Of a DNA stretch of 64,000 nucleotides, positions 27,301 to 36,123 are shown piece after piece (positions within the stretch are counted from its first letter, which is position 1; each line of letters opens with the position of its first letter). This DNA is from Rhodobacteraceae bacterium Alg231-30 (GTDB lineage Bacteria; Pseudomonadota; Alphaproteobacteria; Rhodobacterales; Rhodobacteraceae). A program made the translations under genes and the position numbers. The stretch spans positions 476,663-540,662 of the forward strand of contig FREU01000002.1 of NCBI GenBank assembly GCA_900143615.1, in the 5' to 3' direction. The notes under the pieces were generated by a model. The model searched no databases. It saw only the letters and a list, made by a program, of their open reading frames with translations, and was not told the DNA's origin.

Positions 27301-27621
27301 CTAGCCGGCAAAGTCCCGAGCCTTTCCGGCTTTACGCAACTCGTCAATTGTACGTCCTGCGCAGTCGCCAGGGTTCATCGTTGCCACAGGCTCAACCAAC
27401 CCGTCCTTAGATGCTGTAACCGCTCCGCCACTAACCCCTGCGTAGAGTGCCGAGCCGTCACTGTCTAATTTGGTCAAGTAGAGGACAAATGTGGAATCCG
27501 AAACCGTGCAGAACAAGGCTGTCGGAAATGTGTCAAATTCGCTTGCATTTGCGGGGTTCGCCGCGACGATATGAGCGGCTAGGAAGGCGAGTGAAACGAA
27601 AGGCAACTTCGTTTTGGGCAT
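27301..27621 (-). CDS. Small exported protein of unknown function
   Basis: A 106-residue protein with a signal peptide (LPFVSLAFLAAHIVAANPANA) and a mature domain with two cysteines (LFCTVSD, GDCAGRTIDELRKAG). The ending resembles small periplasmic proteins of unknown role in Rhodobacteraceae. The 266 bases to its right, up to the integrase terminator, hold nothing I can name. Confidence 0.55.
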   Translation of the reverse strand: MPKTKLPFVSLAFLAAHIVAANPANASEFDTFPTALFCTVSDSTFVLYLTKLDSDGSALYAGVSGGAVTASKDGLVEPVATMNPGDCAGRTIDELRKAGKARDFAG

Positions 27622-27861
27622 AAGAATACTCCGTCAGATACCGGAACTAAGCATGGTGCAATATTGAAGAAAGTCGAGTCACGATTTCACTTCAACACTG
27701 AACGCCTCAGGGTCCTTTGCAAAGAAATCGAGGCGCCGAGACGCTTCATTGTAGAGCGGACCCTCGACTTTACCACAACGAAACCTCGGCGAATTTAGAG
27801 CGAACATCCGCTTTAGACGCGAAAGCGGTCATTCGTAGCTAAGGAATGGAAGGACTGCTTT

Positions 27862-27881
27862 GGGCCGCGTGAAGACGGCCC
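27862..27881 (-). terminator. Hairpin after integrase gene
   Basis: GGGCC/GGCCC arms flank the gene end on the minus strand (GGGCCGTCTTCACGCGGCCC). A near-identical hairpin follows the integrase remnant at the right end of the window (63886-63907). Confidence 0.5.
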
Positions 27882-27887
27882 TTAGAT

Positions 27888-28520
27888 TTAGATTTCTATC
27901 GCCTCGGCAATCGCCAAAGCGTCTTCCAGTTCAACACCGAGGTATCTGACTGTACTGTCCATCTTGGTGTGTCCAAGCAGGAGCTGAACAGCACGCAGAT
28001 TGCCGGTCTTCCTGTAGATCTGAGCAACTTTCGTCCGCCGCATCGAATGGGTTCCGTACGCACTCGGCTCCAGCCCGATTGATTTCACCCAATCTCGCAC
28101 CAGCCGCGCATATTGCCGTGTCGAAATGTGTAGCCGTTCATGGAAGCGCCCTGGCCAAAGGAATTCGGAGCCGACCATTAGTGGTTCCTCCATCCATCTC
28201 AAAAGCGATTTCCGCGTCCCCTCGGTAATCTCGAACCGGACAGGTTTCCGTGTCTTGCTTTGAATGATTGAAGCCCGCTCCTTGACCTGACCTGCGGCGT
28301 AAACGTCCGCCACCATCAGTTTGACCAGATCGCACCCCCTAAGTTTGCTGTCGATGGCAAGATTGAACAAAGCGAGGTCGCGGTGATTTTCAGCGATTTC
28401 CAAGCGCACACGGATTGCCCAGACATGCTTGGGCAAAAGTGGGCGTTTCTGCCCGACAATGCGGCCTTTGTTCCAGGCAGGGCGACATGCTCGAATGGCG
28501 GGTAAGTTTGGTGTTTGCAT
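27888..28520 (-). CDS. Short tyrosine recombinase (integrase)
   Basis: A 210-residue tyrosine recombinase made of little more than the catalytic domain. Catalytic residues are visible in order: R in SKLRGCDLVKL, HSMRRTKVAQIY (H and R), LLGHTK (H) and the tyrosine in STVRYLGVE. Family members cut and join DNA at specific sites. I start it at ATG 28520, preceded by GGAGGATCC; the longer frame is Arg/Gly-rich and not coding. It lies about 2.4 kb from the tRNA-Leu. Its final residues, stop and hairpin recur as a decayed copy at 63826-63907. Confidence 0.85.
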   Translation of the reverse strand: MQTPNLPAIRACRPAWNKGRIVGQKRPLLPKHVWAIRVRLEIAENHRDLALFNLAIDSKLRGCDLVKLMVADVYAAGQVKERASIIQSKTRKPVRFEITEGTRKSLLRWMEEPLMVGSEFLWPGRFHERLHISTRQYARLVRDWVKSIGLEPSAYGTHSMRRTKVAQIYRKTGNLRAVQLLLGHTKMDSTVRYLGVELEDALAIAEAIEI

Positions 28521-29267
28521 GGTGGATCCTCCGATCCGCCACTCCCTCCCACGGCGACAACCCGACGTTGACCTGGCCACCATATCACAGGATGCTGTAC
28601 GGCCTCCGAGATCCGCTCCGAGCCCACACTTACCGATGCTGCATGATGCCCCAATGACAGCAAAGCGCAGATAGCGACATTTGCAAAGTGGTCACCCCTG
28701 ATACTTTGATGCGTCACGAACGGCCCCAACCGGCCGTTCACAACAATGTCTGGCGCTGCGGCGCAGCTTCCCCAGACCAGACATTCGTGCATCCTGCAGC
28801 ATTTCAGTATGCCCAATGGCTCCAATGCGGGACAAACCCGCCTTTTGCTCACGCGGCTATTGCTAGCGCAGCATTTCCTCGCCTGTGCGGAACGTTTGTT
28901 GTTGCAGTGCAGCGCAAGTCACCGAAGCAGTCATTCCACGGCGTCGATTTGGCTCGAACCGAAACTGAACTTTCGCCGCAGTTCGATCCGACAACTCAGA
29001 CGCGGACAAAGTGAGCTTTCGCACCTGCGGTTACTGCTTGCGCAGCATTGGCTGGCATTCACAGCACGCAGATCGCTGCAGTGCAACGGAAGTCGCCAGA
29101 TTGGTCATTCACGGGCTTTGAATTCACACAACCCGAAACCGTGCTTTCGTCGCCGCTTCTGCTACAACCAAACGGTGGGCAATTCGACACTTTGCAGGGG
29201 CGTCACCAGCCACGCTTTGGAAGAGAAGCGAACATTCAAATGCAAAGAGCGTAACAGATCATTGCGC
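28521..29267. other. 747-base intergenic stretch with imperfect tandem repeat
   Basis: No gene is supported here. Long open frames exist on the plus strand but their composition (many Arg, His, Ser) is that of repeat DNA. The stretch includes the two-copy repeat annotated separately. Confidence 0.6.
28862..29165. repeat. Imperfect tandem repeat, two copies about 174 bases apart
   Basis: Bases 28862-28988 and 29036-29165 align along their length with matching blocks such as GCGCAGCATT, GCAGTGCA and GTCATTC, then a shared AACCGAAAC and TTTCG. Identity is partial. The style resembles degenerate intergenic repeats common between genes of roseobacters. Its role is unknown. Confidence 0.55.
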
Positions 29268-29969
29268 TTAGCTGGCCGGGAAATTTGCAGAGATTATCTG
29301 GTTCGCAAGGTCAATGAGATCTTCTGAGAAGAAGTCAGGCTTGGGCACTTCAGGGGCTTTCAGAACGCTGTTGTGCGGTCGGGCGATGAAGGCACCCTGA
29401 CACCCAACGGCTTGGGCACCGATGGTGTCCCATATGTGGCAGGCGACCATGCACGTATCAGATGTGCCCACCTCCAGCCTGTCCGCCACGAGTTGGTAGG
29501 TCGATGGATGGGGTTTGAACATGCCAACATCGGCGACGCTGAAGTGATCGTCGAAAAACGACGCGATCCCGGCCTTTTCCAACGGCGTAGGTGACGGCGA
29601 TGGCGCGGAATTGGTGAGCGTGACCAGCGTGAACCCAGCATCGCGCAGGCTGGTCAGCGCAGGTTTCACATCCGCATGCGCCGGCATGGACCCGATGAGC
29701 GACGTCAATTCGGCCACATCACCATCGTGAACCGCAACGCCCTTGTTCTCCGCCACCATGCGCAGGATGCCGCCCGCCAGATCGCCGAAAGGCGTATAGA
29801 GTCCGGACAAGGTGATCGTCTGCGAATAGAGGATCAGTTCGGCGAACCATTCCCGCAGGACGCCCGCATTGCCAAACAGCCGCTGGAACAGAGGCTCAAG
29901 CCCGGTGATGTCGAGCAGCGTTTCGTTGACGTCAAAGACGATTGTTGAAACCGGTTTGCGATCGGGCAT
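29268..29969 (-). CDS. Haloacid dehalogenase type II-like hydrolase
   Basis: A 233-residue HAD-superfamily protein. The nucleophile aspartate lies in IVFDVNETLLD (residue 13), the threonine/serine motif in TLVTLTNSAP and the lysine/proline region in ADVGMFKPHPSTYQ, followed by VACHIWDTIGAQAVG. It resembles L-2-haloacid dehalogenases, which release halide from 2-haloalkanoates; other small carboxylate-phosphate substrates are possible. It is the last gene of a seven-gene minus-strand operon under the LysR-type regulator at 33765. Confidence 0.85.
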   Translation of the reverse strand: MPDRKPVSTIVFDVNETLLDITGLEPLFQRLFGNAGVLREWFAELILYSQTITLSGLYTPFGDLAGGILRMVAENKGVAVHDGDVAELTSLIGSMPAHADVKPALTSLRDAGFTLVTLTNSAPSPSPTPLEKAGIASFFDDHFSVADVGMFKPHPSTYQLVADRLEVGTSDTCMVACHIWDTIGAQAVGCQGAFIARPHNSVLKAPEVPKPDFFSEDLIDLANQIISANFPAS

Positions 29970-29993
29970 TGCGTGGTCCCTTCCTTTGTGCGT

Positions 29994-30356
29994 TCATTGA
30001 TCGGTCGGAACCCAGTCGGGCAGCGGGGTACCGCCGGTATAGTGATTTTCCGCAGGGTTTTCGCGGAAAAGCACGTAGAGATCGACGGGATCGACCCCAA
30101 GCTCGGCGTGCAGGATCGCGGCGATGGCATCGGTCAGCGCCTTTTTGCGGCTGGCCTCGCGACCAGGTCGCAAATCCACCGTGACCAACGGCAAGCCATC
30201 GCCGATTTCACCGAACGCCTCGCGGACGGCGACGTAATCGTATTTGACCTCTTTCGGGGCGAGAGTATCGATCACCGCCAGTTTGACACCGTCCCGAATG
30301 CGTTTCTTGACCGGCGTTTGCGTGCCTTCGGGGACTTCGATGCGAATGACGGGCAT
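29994..30356 (-). CDS. Tautomerase (4-oxalocrotonate tautomerase superfamily)
   Basis: A 120-residue protein beginning MPVIRIEVPEG, so the mature enzyme has the catalytic Pro-1. The family includes 4-oxalocrotonate tautomerase and cis-3-chloroacrylic acid dehalogenase. The neighbouring haloacid dehalogenase makes a chlorinated or oxo acid pathway conceivable, but this is inference. It lies 24 bases before the dehalogenase. Confidence 0.75.
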   Translation of the reverse strand: MPVIRIEVPEGTQTPVKKRIRDGVKLAVIDTLAPKEVKYDYVAVREAFGEIGDGLPLVTVDLRPGREASRKKALTDAIAAILHAELGVDPVDLYVLFRENPAENHYTGGTPLPDWVPTDQ

Positions 30357-30409
30357 GGTGGTATCTCCGTGTTTGTCTGATCCGTGACCATGGGCGCCTA
30401 TCGGGTCGA

Positions 30410-30883
30410 TCAGCGGCGCAAATAGCTTTCAAGCCGGGGCTTGATCAATGTGGTCAAGAGCATTGCCAACGCCAGTCCGACCGGGAAGGCGGCGGTAAAG
30501 GCAGTGGCCCATGCTTGCCGGAACAGGTCACCATCCGCAAATCCAACCGCCGTGCCTGCCGATATCGCCGCCACAAGAGACTGCATGATCACCGACATGA
30601 CAAGCCCAAGGGCAATGTTGCGCTTGAGCGGCGCGATGTCGGGAAAGCGCCGTTCGGCCAGTTTGCCCAAAGCGGCCATGAGCAGCATGGCAAGCGGCAT
30701 CAGCACAAAGAGCGCCTTTGCAAAGGAAAGGCCCCAATCGCGCAGGAAGGTCGGGCCGAACCCGACGTTGGCCCAGGTCATAATCGCCGTGAGAATGCCC
30801 GCGACCGACCCCATGACTGCCAGAACGGCGAGAATCTTGGCGGCGAGCGACGGGCGCGGGGAGATGTGGGATGAGATGGTCAT
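30410..30883 (-). CDS. DUF2798-family membrane protein
   Basis: A 157-residue inner membrane protein with about four helices. Two related segments are visible (IMTWANVGFGPTFLRDWG with FAKALFVLMPLA, and AISAGTAVGFADGDLFRQAW with TAAFPVGLALAM). That is the DUF2798 pattern, doubled. Function is unknown. ATG 30883 was chosen because the frame upstream is Arg-rich read-through of the neighbouring gene. Confidence 0.75.
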   Translation of the reverse strand: MTISSHISPRPSLAAKILAVLAVMGSVAGILTAIMTWANVGFGPTFLRDWGLSFAKALFVLMPLAMLLMAALGKLAERRFPDIAPLKRNIALGLVMSVIMQSLVAAISAGTAVGFADGDLFRQAWATAFTAAFPVGLALAMLLTTLIKPRLESYLRR

Positions 30884-30936
30884 GCGGGTAATCCGGTGTT
30901 TGAGGAAGATTCGGACGAGGCGCGGCCCAGAGCCGC

Positions 30937-31374
30937 TCAGGTTGTGTGCGGAGTGGGAAAGGCGGCATAGACCACACCCAGGACCGCGCCAAAGACGATG
31001 TGCAGGACCAGCGCCATCACCGCCGCCATGGCGCCGATGCCCAGACCGAACCCAAAAAGGCCCGCTCCGGCAATGGGCATCATGACGATCATCATGCCAA
31101 GCCAGGCGGCGACGCCGAAGAGGATCCCCTTGATGATCTGGCTGTTGCCAGGGATCACCGCATTGAGGACCGCAAAGCCGCCGCCCCAAGCGACTGTGCC
31201 GATCATGAAGTGACCGATCCAGCCGACCGCTGCCGAAGCACCGATCATTCCGGCGATCATCTTGATGGGATCGAGTTCAGGTAAGGCCCCGACTGTTCCC
31301 TTGATCAGCATCATTGCCGACAGCACGACTGTAGCGACAAAGCCTGCGATCAGTCCGTGTACAATATTGGCCAT
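30937..31374 (-). CDS. DUF6789-like membrane protein
   Basis: A 145-residue four-helix membrane protein beginning MANIVHGLIAGFVATVV. This start and the GMMIVMMPIAGAGLFG segment match DUF6789-type proteins of unknown role. It starts at ATG 31374, behind a GAACGAA stretch after the previous gene, and sits 53 bases upstream of the DUF2798 gene. Confidence 0.7.
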   Translation of the reverse strand: MANIVHGLIAGFVATVVLSAMMLIKGTVGALPELDPIKMIAGMIGASAAVGWIGHFMIGTVAWGGGFAVLNAVIPGNSQIIKGILFGVAAWLGMMIVMMPIAGAGLFGFGLGIGAMAAVMALVLHIVFGAVLGVVYAAFPTPHTT

Positions 31375-31411
31375 GTTCGTTCCTTTTTCTTGAGTGTGTT
31401 TGTGGTCGAAT

Positions 31412-32155
31412 TCAGGAGGCAACCTGTGCCGCTGAAAATTTGCGCCCACGTATCAGGACAACACCAAGGCTGATCCACCACATCATGGCCAAGGCGATCA
31501 TGCCGAGCAGTGCCCACAGGCGTTCCTGAAACGTGACATCGAAGAACCCCGACACCCAGCCGACAAGGCCAAGAAGACCGATCGCGATGCCCAAAATCGA
31601 TTGGAACGTGCCAAGCCCGGCAAGGCGGAGGCCGTAGGCCAGAACGCCTGTGCCGATCATAGCGAGGATCATGTAATGCGCGCCGAAGCTGGCGGCGCTT
31701 TCAGTCACGGCCATGACGATCATGCCAGCGAACTCTTTCTCGGTGCCGCTTGCGGCCGCGTAGTGTTTTGAAACCGCGCCCAGAGCGATGCCATCAAGTG
31801 CCGCGCCGCTGAGATACAGCACGCCCGCCACAATGAGGATCACGAACCCGGCCAGGGTCACTCTTTCCGCTGGCGACACGCCAGATTGCGCGCGGACCGA
31901 CTGGTACACGGCGAGGAAGCCGTAAATGAACAACGGCACCGTCAGCATCGCCATGATATGAGAGAAGTACCAACCGCCAAGCAGCGCGGTTTCAGCGGTC
32001 TGAGCGGCATTCTGGCCGGGAGGCAACGAGCCGGAGTGAAAGCCATCGCTGAAGACGACCGGTAGCATCCGGGTCAGGGTGAACAGCGCCGCGGCAATGA
32101 GCGCGAAACTCCCTGTCCGGACAATTAGGCTGGTGTTTGGGGTTGGCCGTGTCAT
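31412..32155 (-). CDS. Multi-pass membrane protein of unknown function
   Basis: A 247-residue protein with about seven hydrophobic helices (for example SFALIAAALFTLTRML, MLTVPLFIYGFLAVY, FGAHYMILAMIGTGVLAYG). No motif indicates a transported substrate. It belongs to the operon of the carboxymuconolactone-decarboxylase-like and short-chain dehydrogenase genes; DUF4386-like proteins are a possible relation. Confidence 0.6.
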   Translation of the reverse strand: MTRPTPNTSLIVRTGSFALIAAALFTLTRMLPVVFSDGFHSGSLPPGQNAAQTAETALLGGWYFSHIMAMLTVPLFIYGFLAVYQSVRAQSGVSPAERVTLAGFVILIVAGVLYLSGAALDGIALGAVSKHYAAASGTEKEFAGMIVMAVTESAASFGAHYMILAMIGTGVLAYGLRLAGLGTFQSILGIAIGLLGLVGWVSGFFDVTFQERLWALLGMIALAMMWWISLGVVLIRGRKFSAAQVAS

Positions 32156-32245
32156 AGCGCTCTCCTTTTTATCTTGTGTCCGGTTCTGCCGGAGTTGAAG
32201 GCGCCGGGGCTGCGACGGGAGAAACTGCAGCCCCGGACGCCGTGA

Positions 32246-32809
32246 TCAGGCCGCCTTGTCAGTGGCGGACCAGGCAAATTTCTGGAACGGCTTGTCGACG
32301 GGTGTGTCGGCCAGGTGGTTGGTGTAGTTCGACATCACCTTCTGGCTGTAGCCGAGGATCACCTCAAGGATGTTACGCTTGGTGAACCCGGCATCTAGGA
32401 ACGCCTGCACCGTCGCGTCATCAAGGTTGCCCCGGTCCCGCACCAGCGCCAGCGTGAAGTCGCGTAGCGCTTCCAGCTTGGCGTTCGGCAGCGGCGTTCC
32501 ATTGCGAAGCGCCTCGGTGATGGCGTCATCGACACCCATGTTCTTGGCGATGCCGGTGTGGGCGGGCACACAGTAGTGGCAGGCGTTCTCGACGTTGACG
32601 GTCTGCCAGACGACGGTCAGTTCGTCCTTGTCGAAGCTGGAATTCACAAAGAGCTCATGCACGCGCTGGTAAGCTTCCAACAGCCCCGGCGCTTCGGCCA
32701 TGACAGCGTGCAGGCCGGGGATCATGCCGTAAGCGGCCTTGGATTTTGCCAGCAGCGGTTGGCTGTCGTCGGGGGCGGTGGCCTCGTTGTGAAGGGTAAA
32801 GTCGGTCAT
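32246..32809 (-). CDS. Carboxymuconolactone decarboxylase/AhpD-like protein
   Basis: A 187-residue helical protein with the CMD/AhpD active-site motif in ENACHYCVPAHTG, giving CxxC and a downstream histidine. Members act in alkylhydroperoxide reduction or lactone decarboxylation; the CxxC makes a peroxidase-type thiol role more likely. ATG 32809 starts MTDFTLHNEA. It follows the SDR gene by 100 bases in the same direction. Confidence 0.8.
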   Translation of the reverse strand: MTDFTLHNEATAPDDSQPLLAKSKAAYGMIPGLHAVMAEAPGLLEAYQRVHELFVNSSFDKDELTVVWQTVNVENACHYCVPAHTGIAKNMGVDDAITEALRNGTPLPNAKLEALRDFTLALVRDRGNLDDATVQAFLDAGFTKRNILEVILGYSQKVMSNYTNHLADTPVDKPFQKFAWSATDKAA

Positions 32810-32909
32810 TTTCAGTCTCCGTTTCAGGTTGGATTGGTTGTCTGGGTTGTAAAAATCGGCGGCGGCGATCGGTGGGAACGAGACGGCACCGCCGCCAGTC
32901 GGGGAGGTT

Positions 32910-33659
32910 TCAGATCTGCGTCCAGCCGCCATCGACAACCAGTTCGGTGCCGACGACGTAGGAGGAGTCACTGGACGCGAGGAACAGCACCGCACTTGCG
33001 ATCTCGCGCGGTTCGGCAAAGCGTTTAAGCGGGATTTGATCTGCCATGCCTGCGCCCATTGCCTCGATCTCGTCTTCGGACAGACCGGCGCGGGTATAGA
33101 TCGGCGTTGCGACCGGGCCGGGAGAGATGGCGTTGACGCGAATGCCGCGCGCCACCAGTTCGGCCGAAAACGTCCGGGCAAAGGAGCGGACGGCAGCCTT
33201 GCTGGCGGAATAGGCCGACATGCTGGCCATTCCCTTGGTGTTCGACACGGATGTGGTCAGCACAACCGAGGCCCCGTCGCTTAGCGCGTCGATCCCGCGC
33301 TGTACGGTCTTGAAAACTCCTTTGACGTTGACGTCAAAAACCCTATCGAAGTGGTCCACGCTTGCATCGGCAAGCGGCGCGAAATCCGCGATCCCCGCGT
33401 TGGCGAACAGCGCGTCGACCTTGCCGAAACGCTCCTTCGCGGCGGCGTAAAGCGCGTCGAGATCGGTGTCGCTGGTCACGTCGCCCCGAACACCAATTGC
33501 CGCCTCGCCCAGGGTTTCGACCGCATCGTCGAGCGATTTCTGATCGCGCCCGAAGATCACGACGTTAGCGCCTTCATCGACGAATGCCTTGGCGGTGCTT
33601 AGCCCGATCCCGCTGTTGCCGCCGGTGATCACGGCTGTTTTTCCTGAAAGCTTGCCCAT
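32910..33659 (-). CDS. Short-chain dehydrogenase/reductase
   Basis: A 249-residue classical SDR: TGGNSGIG for cofactor binding, NAG in LFANAG, catalytic serine in TTSVSN and YSASK. It oxidises or reduces an alcohol or ketone with NAD(P)H. It begins at ATG 33659, behind the divergent LysR gene; the longer frame is spurious. It is the first gene of the seven-gene minus-strand operon. Confidence 0.88.
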   Translation of the reverse strand: MGKLSGKTAVITGGNSGIGLSTAKAFVDEGANVVIFGRDQKSLDDAVETLGEAAIGVRGDVTSDTDLDALYAAAKERFGKVDALFANAGIADFAPLADASVDHFDRVFDVNVKGVFKTVQRGIDALSDGASVVLTTSVSNTKGMASMSAYSASKAAVRSFARTFSAELVARGIRVNAISPGPVATPIYTRAGLSEDEIEAMGAGMADQIPLKRFAEPREIASAVLFLASSDSSYVVGTELVVDGGWTQI

Positions 33660-33736
33660 GTTCTTTTCCTTCGAATGGTGCAGCCTTGCGCTGCGTTCGA
33701 TCCCTATATGGCGCAAGCAACTTCCATATTGAAATT

Positions 33737-33754
33737 GAATGGTAGAACATTCTA
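33737..33754. promoter_or_regulatory. Candidate LysR operator between SDR and lysR genes
   Basis: In the 105-base divergent gap, GAATG and CATTC form a dyad around six bases (33737-33752), overlapping TAGAA/TTCTA (33743-33754). Such symmetric A/T-rich sites fit LysR-family binding and would let the regulator control the SDR operon and itself. The call is by eye. Confidence 0.4.
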
Positions 33755-33764
33755 TATTCACATT

Positions 33765-34676
33765 ATGAATTTACGTTCCTTGGACCTGAATCTACTGGTC
33801 GCCTTCGATGCACTGATGCGCGAACGCAATGTCACCCGCGCCGCCCGCGCCATCGGGTTGTCGCAGCCTGCCTTTTCCAATGCGTTGACACGGTTGCGCG
33901 AACGTCTGGGCGACGAGTTGTTCATCCGCACACCGGACGGCATGCGCCCGACCGCATGGGCACTGGAACTCAGCGGCCCGGTCAGCACCGCCTTGAGCGA
34001 GATTCAGATAGCGCTGGACGGCGCATCCTTTGATCCGGCGACGGCAACCCGGCTCTTCACCATCGCCACGCCGGATTACGCGACGATCACGCTGTTCCCG
34101 AAGTTGATGCAGCGGATCAAGAAAGAGGCACCCGGCGTCACGCTGCAAGCGATCACGCCCAGCCTGCATTACGGCGAATATCTCGACAATCAGCGCGCCG
34201 ATGTGGCCCTGCTTGCCTGGCCGGACCCGCCTGACCGCTTCGTGTCCGAGCCACTGTTCGAGGAAAAATGGGTCTGCGCGATGCGCCCCGGTCACCCTAT
34301 GGTCGGGAAAAAACCGACGCTGGATCGATATGCCTCAGTCGAGCACCTTCTTGTCAGCCCCGCGGGCAAGCGTCGGAATTGGGTGGATGATGCCCTGGCC
34401 GAACGCGGCCGGACCCGGCGCGTCGCCTACACGATGCCGACCTACGGCGGCGCGGCTCTCATCCTCGAAGCGACGGATCTGGTGGTTACCTGTCCGGGCA
34501 GTGTAGGTCATCTGTTCGGAAACCGGCTTGGCATGATGGTCTCCTCCTGTCCGCTCGAAACCCCGATGAGCCTGCGCAGTGTCGACATGGTCTGGCACGC
34601 CCGGCTCGGCAATCATCCGGCGCAGAAATGGTTGCGGGGCCTCTTGCGCGAGGTCGGGGCAGAGGTCGGCAAGTGA
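33765..34676 (+). CDS. LysR-family transcriptional regulator
   Basis: A 303-residue regulator with the N-terminal winged HTH (LNLLVAFDALMRERNVTRAA, LSQPAFSNALTRLR) and the effector-binding domain. ATG 33765 gives the expected start, MNLRSLDLNLL; the frame upstream includes the promoter region. It is divergent from the SDR/tautomerase/dehalogenase operon, which it probably activates. The inducer is unknown. Confidence 0.9.
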   Translation: MNLRSLDLNLLVAFDALMRERNVTRAARAIGLSQPAFSNALTRLRERLGDELFIRTPDGMRPTAWALELSGPVSTALSEIQIALDGASFDPATATRLFTIATPDYATITLFPKLMQRIKKEAPGVTLQAITPSLHYGEYLDNQRADVALLAWPDPPDRFVSEPLFEEKWVCAMRPGHPMVGKKPTLDRYASVEHLLVSPAGKRRNWVDDALAERGRTRRVAYTMPTYGGAALILEATDLVVTCPGSVGHLFGNRLGMMVSSCPLETPMSLRSVDMVWHARLGNHPAQKWLRGLLREVGAEVGK

Positions 34677-35008
34677 GCAAGAAGCCTCGTTTCTCTTCCA
34701 GCCATGGACAACGGATTACTGGCACGGCATTTGGGGTTTTCACCAAAAACACTCTTTAAGCCGCAAATTATCCCACAATGTCGTTCTTATGTATGACTGC
34801 GACCTTCGGATCAGATGCAGGATTCGCGCGCTTAGGCCCTACGGCAGCAACGCAAAATTCTCCGACGCATCGGAAACTGGCGGAAAGATGGGTATCGGTA
34901 ATTCTCGAGTTTTTCCGACAGAATCAGCCCATAATTGCGAGATGCTGCGCGGCGCACGGAGGTCCGCTCGCCGGACTGGTGCGCTCTCAGCCGACTTCTA
35001 CGAACTGG
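34677..35008. other. 332-base gap between lysR and the second SDR
   Basis: No gene, repeat or RNA is supported here. Several overlapping open frames exist, but none has a ribosome site or a family resemblance. Confidence 0.5.
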
Positions 35009-35962
35009 TTAAAGGCTCCACTCGTAGCCGACAGCTTTTTCAGACACCTCCCAGAGACGCGACATGACGGCTTTGTCATGGGCATGTGCGTTCAATGTGC
35101 CTTTGCCGACCGGGCCGACCGCTTCCATGCGGCCCGTCGGACCATACAGAGCGCGTTGCTCGGTCAACGCCTCTTCGGTCGCGCACATGACCTCAGGATA
35201 TGAGCCTTGTTCCGCAGTCTGTACCATCGGCGTCTTGGTCATTAGCCACCAGATAAAACGCATCGTGCGGCTGCCGCTTGTTGTGATCAGAGAGGTCGCT
35301 GATGAGCCGGGATGGCACACGTACACTTCGACGTCCTTGCGCCCCGCAACGGCCAGCCGGTCTTGCAGTTCGTAGGCAAACATCATCTGTGCCAACTTGC
35401 TTTGCGAATAGGCGGTGTTTGCGCCGTAGCCTTCACCCCAGTTCATGTCGTCGAACTTGATGGTTTTCAGACCCAGGTTGTAGCCGAGGCTGGCGACGAC
35501 CACGATCCGGCCTTTGCTTTCGGCGATGCGGTCAAAGAGCAGACCATTGAGCAGAAAATGCCCGTAGTGGTTGGTGCCAAGCTGGCTTTCGAACCCGTCG
35601 ACGGTCAGCTTGCGCGTCGGCACCTGCGCGATGGCCGCGTTGTTGATCAGCGCGTCGATCCGAGGCACCGTCTTCAGAACTTCTTCGGCGGCCTCGCGCA
35701 CGCTGTCCAGGACGGCCAGGTCCATGCGGATGAAGCTTACGTCGGCATTTGCACCCAATTCCTGTTTCAGGTCCGCAATTGCCACCTCGGATTTCTCGGC
35801 TGAGCGGTTCAGCATCACCACCTTGGCGTTCTTCTTCAGCAGAATCCGCGCGGCCTGAAAGCCTGCGCCCGCGTTGGCGCCGGTGATCATGTAGGTCTTG
35901 CCTGACTGGTCACCGAGGCGCTCGGGTGTCCAGCCTTTAGGTCCGAATGTCGTATCTGCCAT
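35009..35962 (-). CDS. Short-chain dehydrogenase/reductase, retinol-dehydrogenase-like
   Basis: A 317-residue SDR. TGANAGAGFQAA is the cofactor motif, INNAA replaces NAG, and the catalytic tyrosine/lysine lie in YSQSKLAQ. The length and the LINNAAIAQVP and YVCHPGSSAT pattern resemble retinol dehydrogenase/WWOX-type SDRs. The divergent AraC gene across 161 bases is its likely regulator. Confidence 0.85.
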   Translation of the reverse strand: MADTTFGPKGWTPERLGDQSGKTYMITGANAGAGFQAARILLKKNAKVVMLNRSAEKSEVAIADLKQELGANADVSFIRMDLAVLDSVREAAEEVLKTVPRIDALINNAAIAQVPTRKLTVDGFESQLGTNHYGHFLLNGLLFDRIAESKGRIVVVASLGYNLGLKTIKFDDMNWGEGYGANTAYSQSKLAQMMFAYELQDRLAVAGRKDVEVYVCHPGSSATSLITTSGSRTMRFIWWLMTKTPMVQTAEQGSYPEVMCATEEALTEQRALYGPTGRMEAVGPVGKGTLNAHAHDKAVMSRLWEVSEKAVGYEWSL

Positions 35963-36123
35963 TTTAGGTCTCCTGCCAGCCTGCGCTGGCTGTTTGCGGT
36001 GTCAATGTCTGAAAGCACAGATAGAACTCGGCAGGGTGCAGAAACAGGCGACATCCTCTCGATTATTTGCCCAATCGTCTCAACCCCATTGTAAAGATGA
36101 AAGTCCTCTGCCAGCTATAGTGC

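Noticed and set aside
34201..34506. Alternative frame inside the LysR gene
   Set aside because: The LysR frame has a complete regulator from HTH to effector domain; this one is a shadow.
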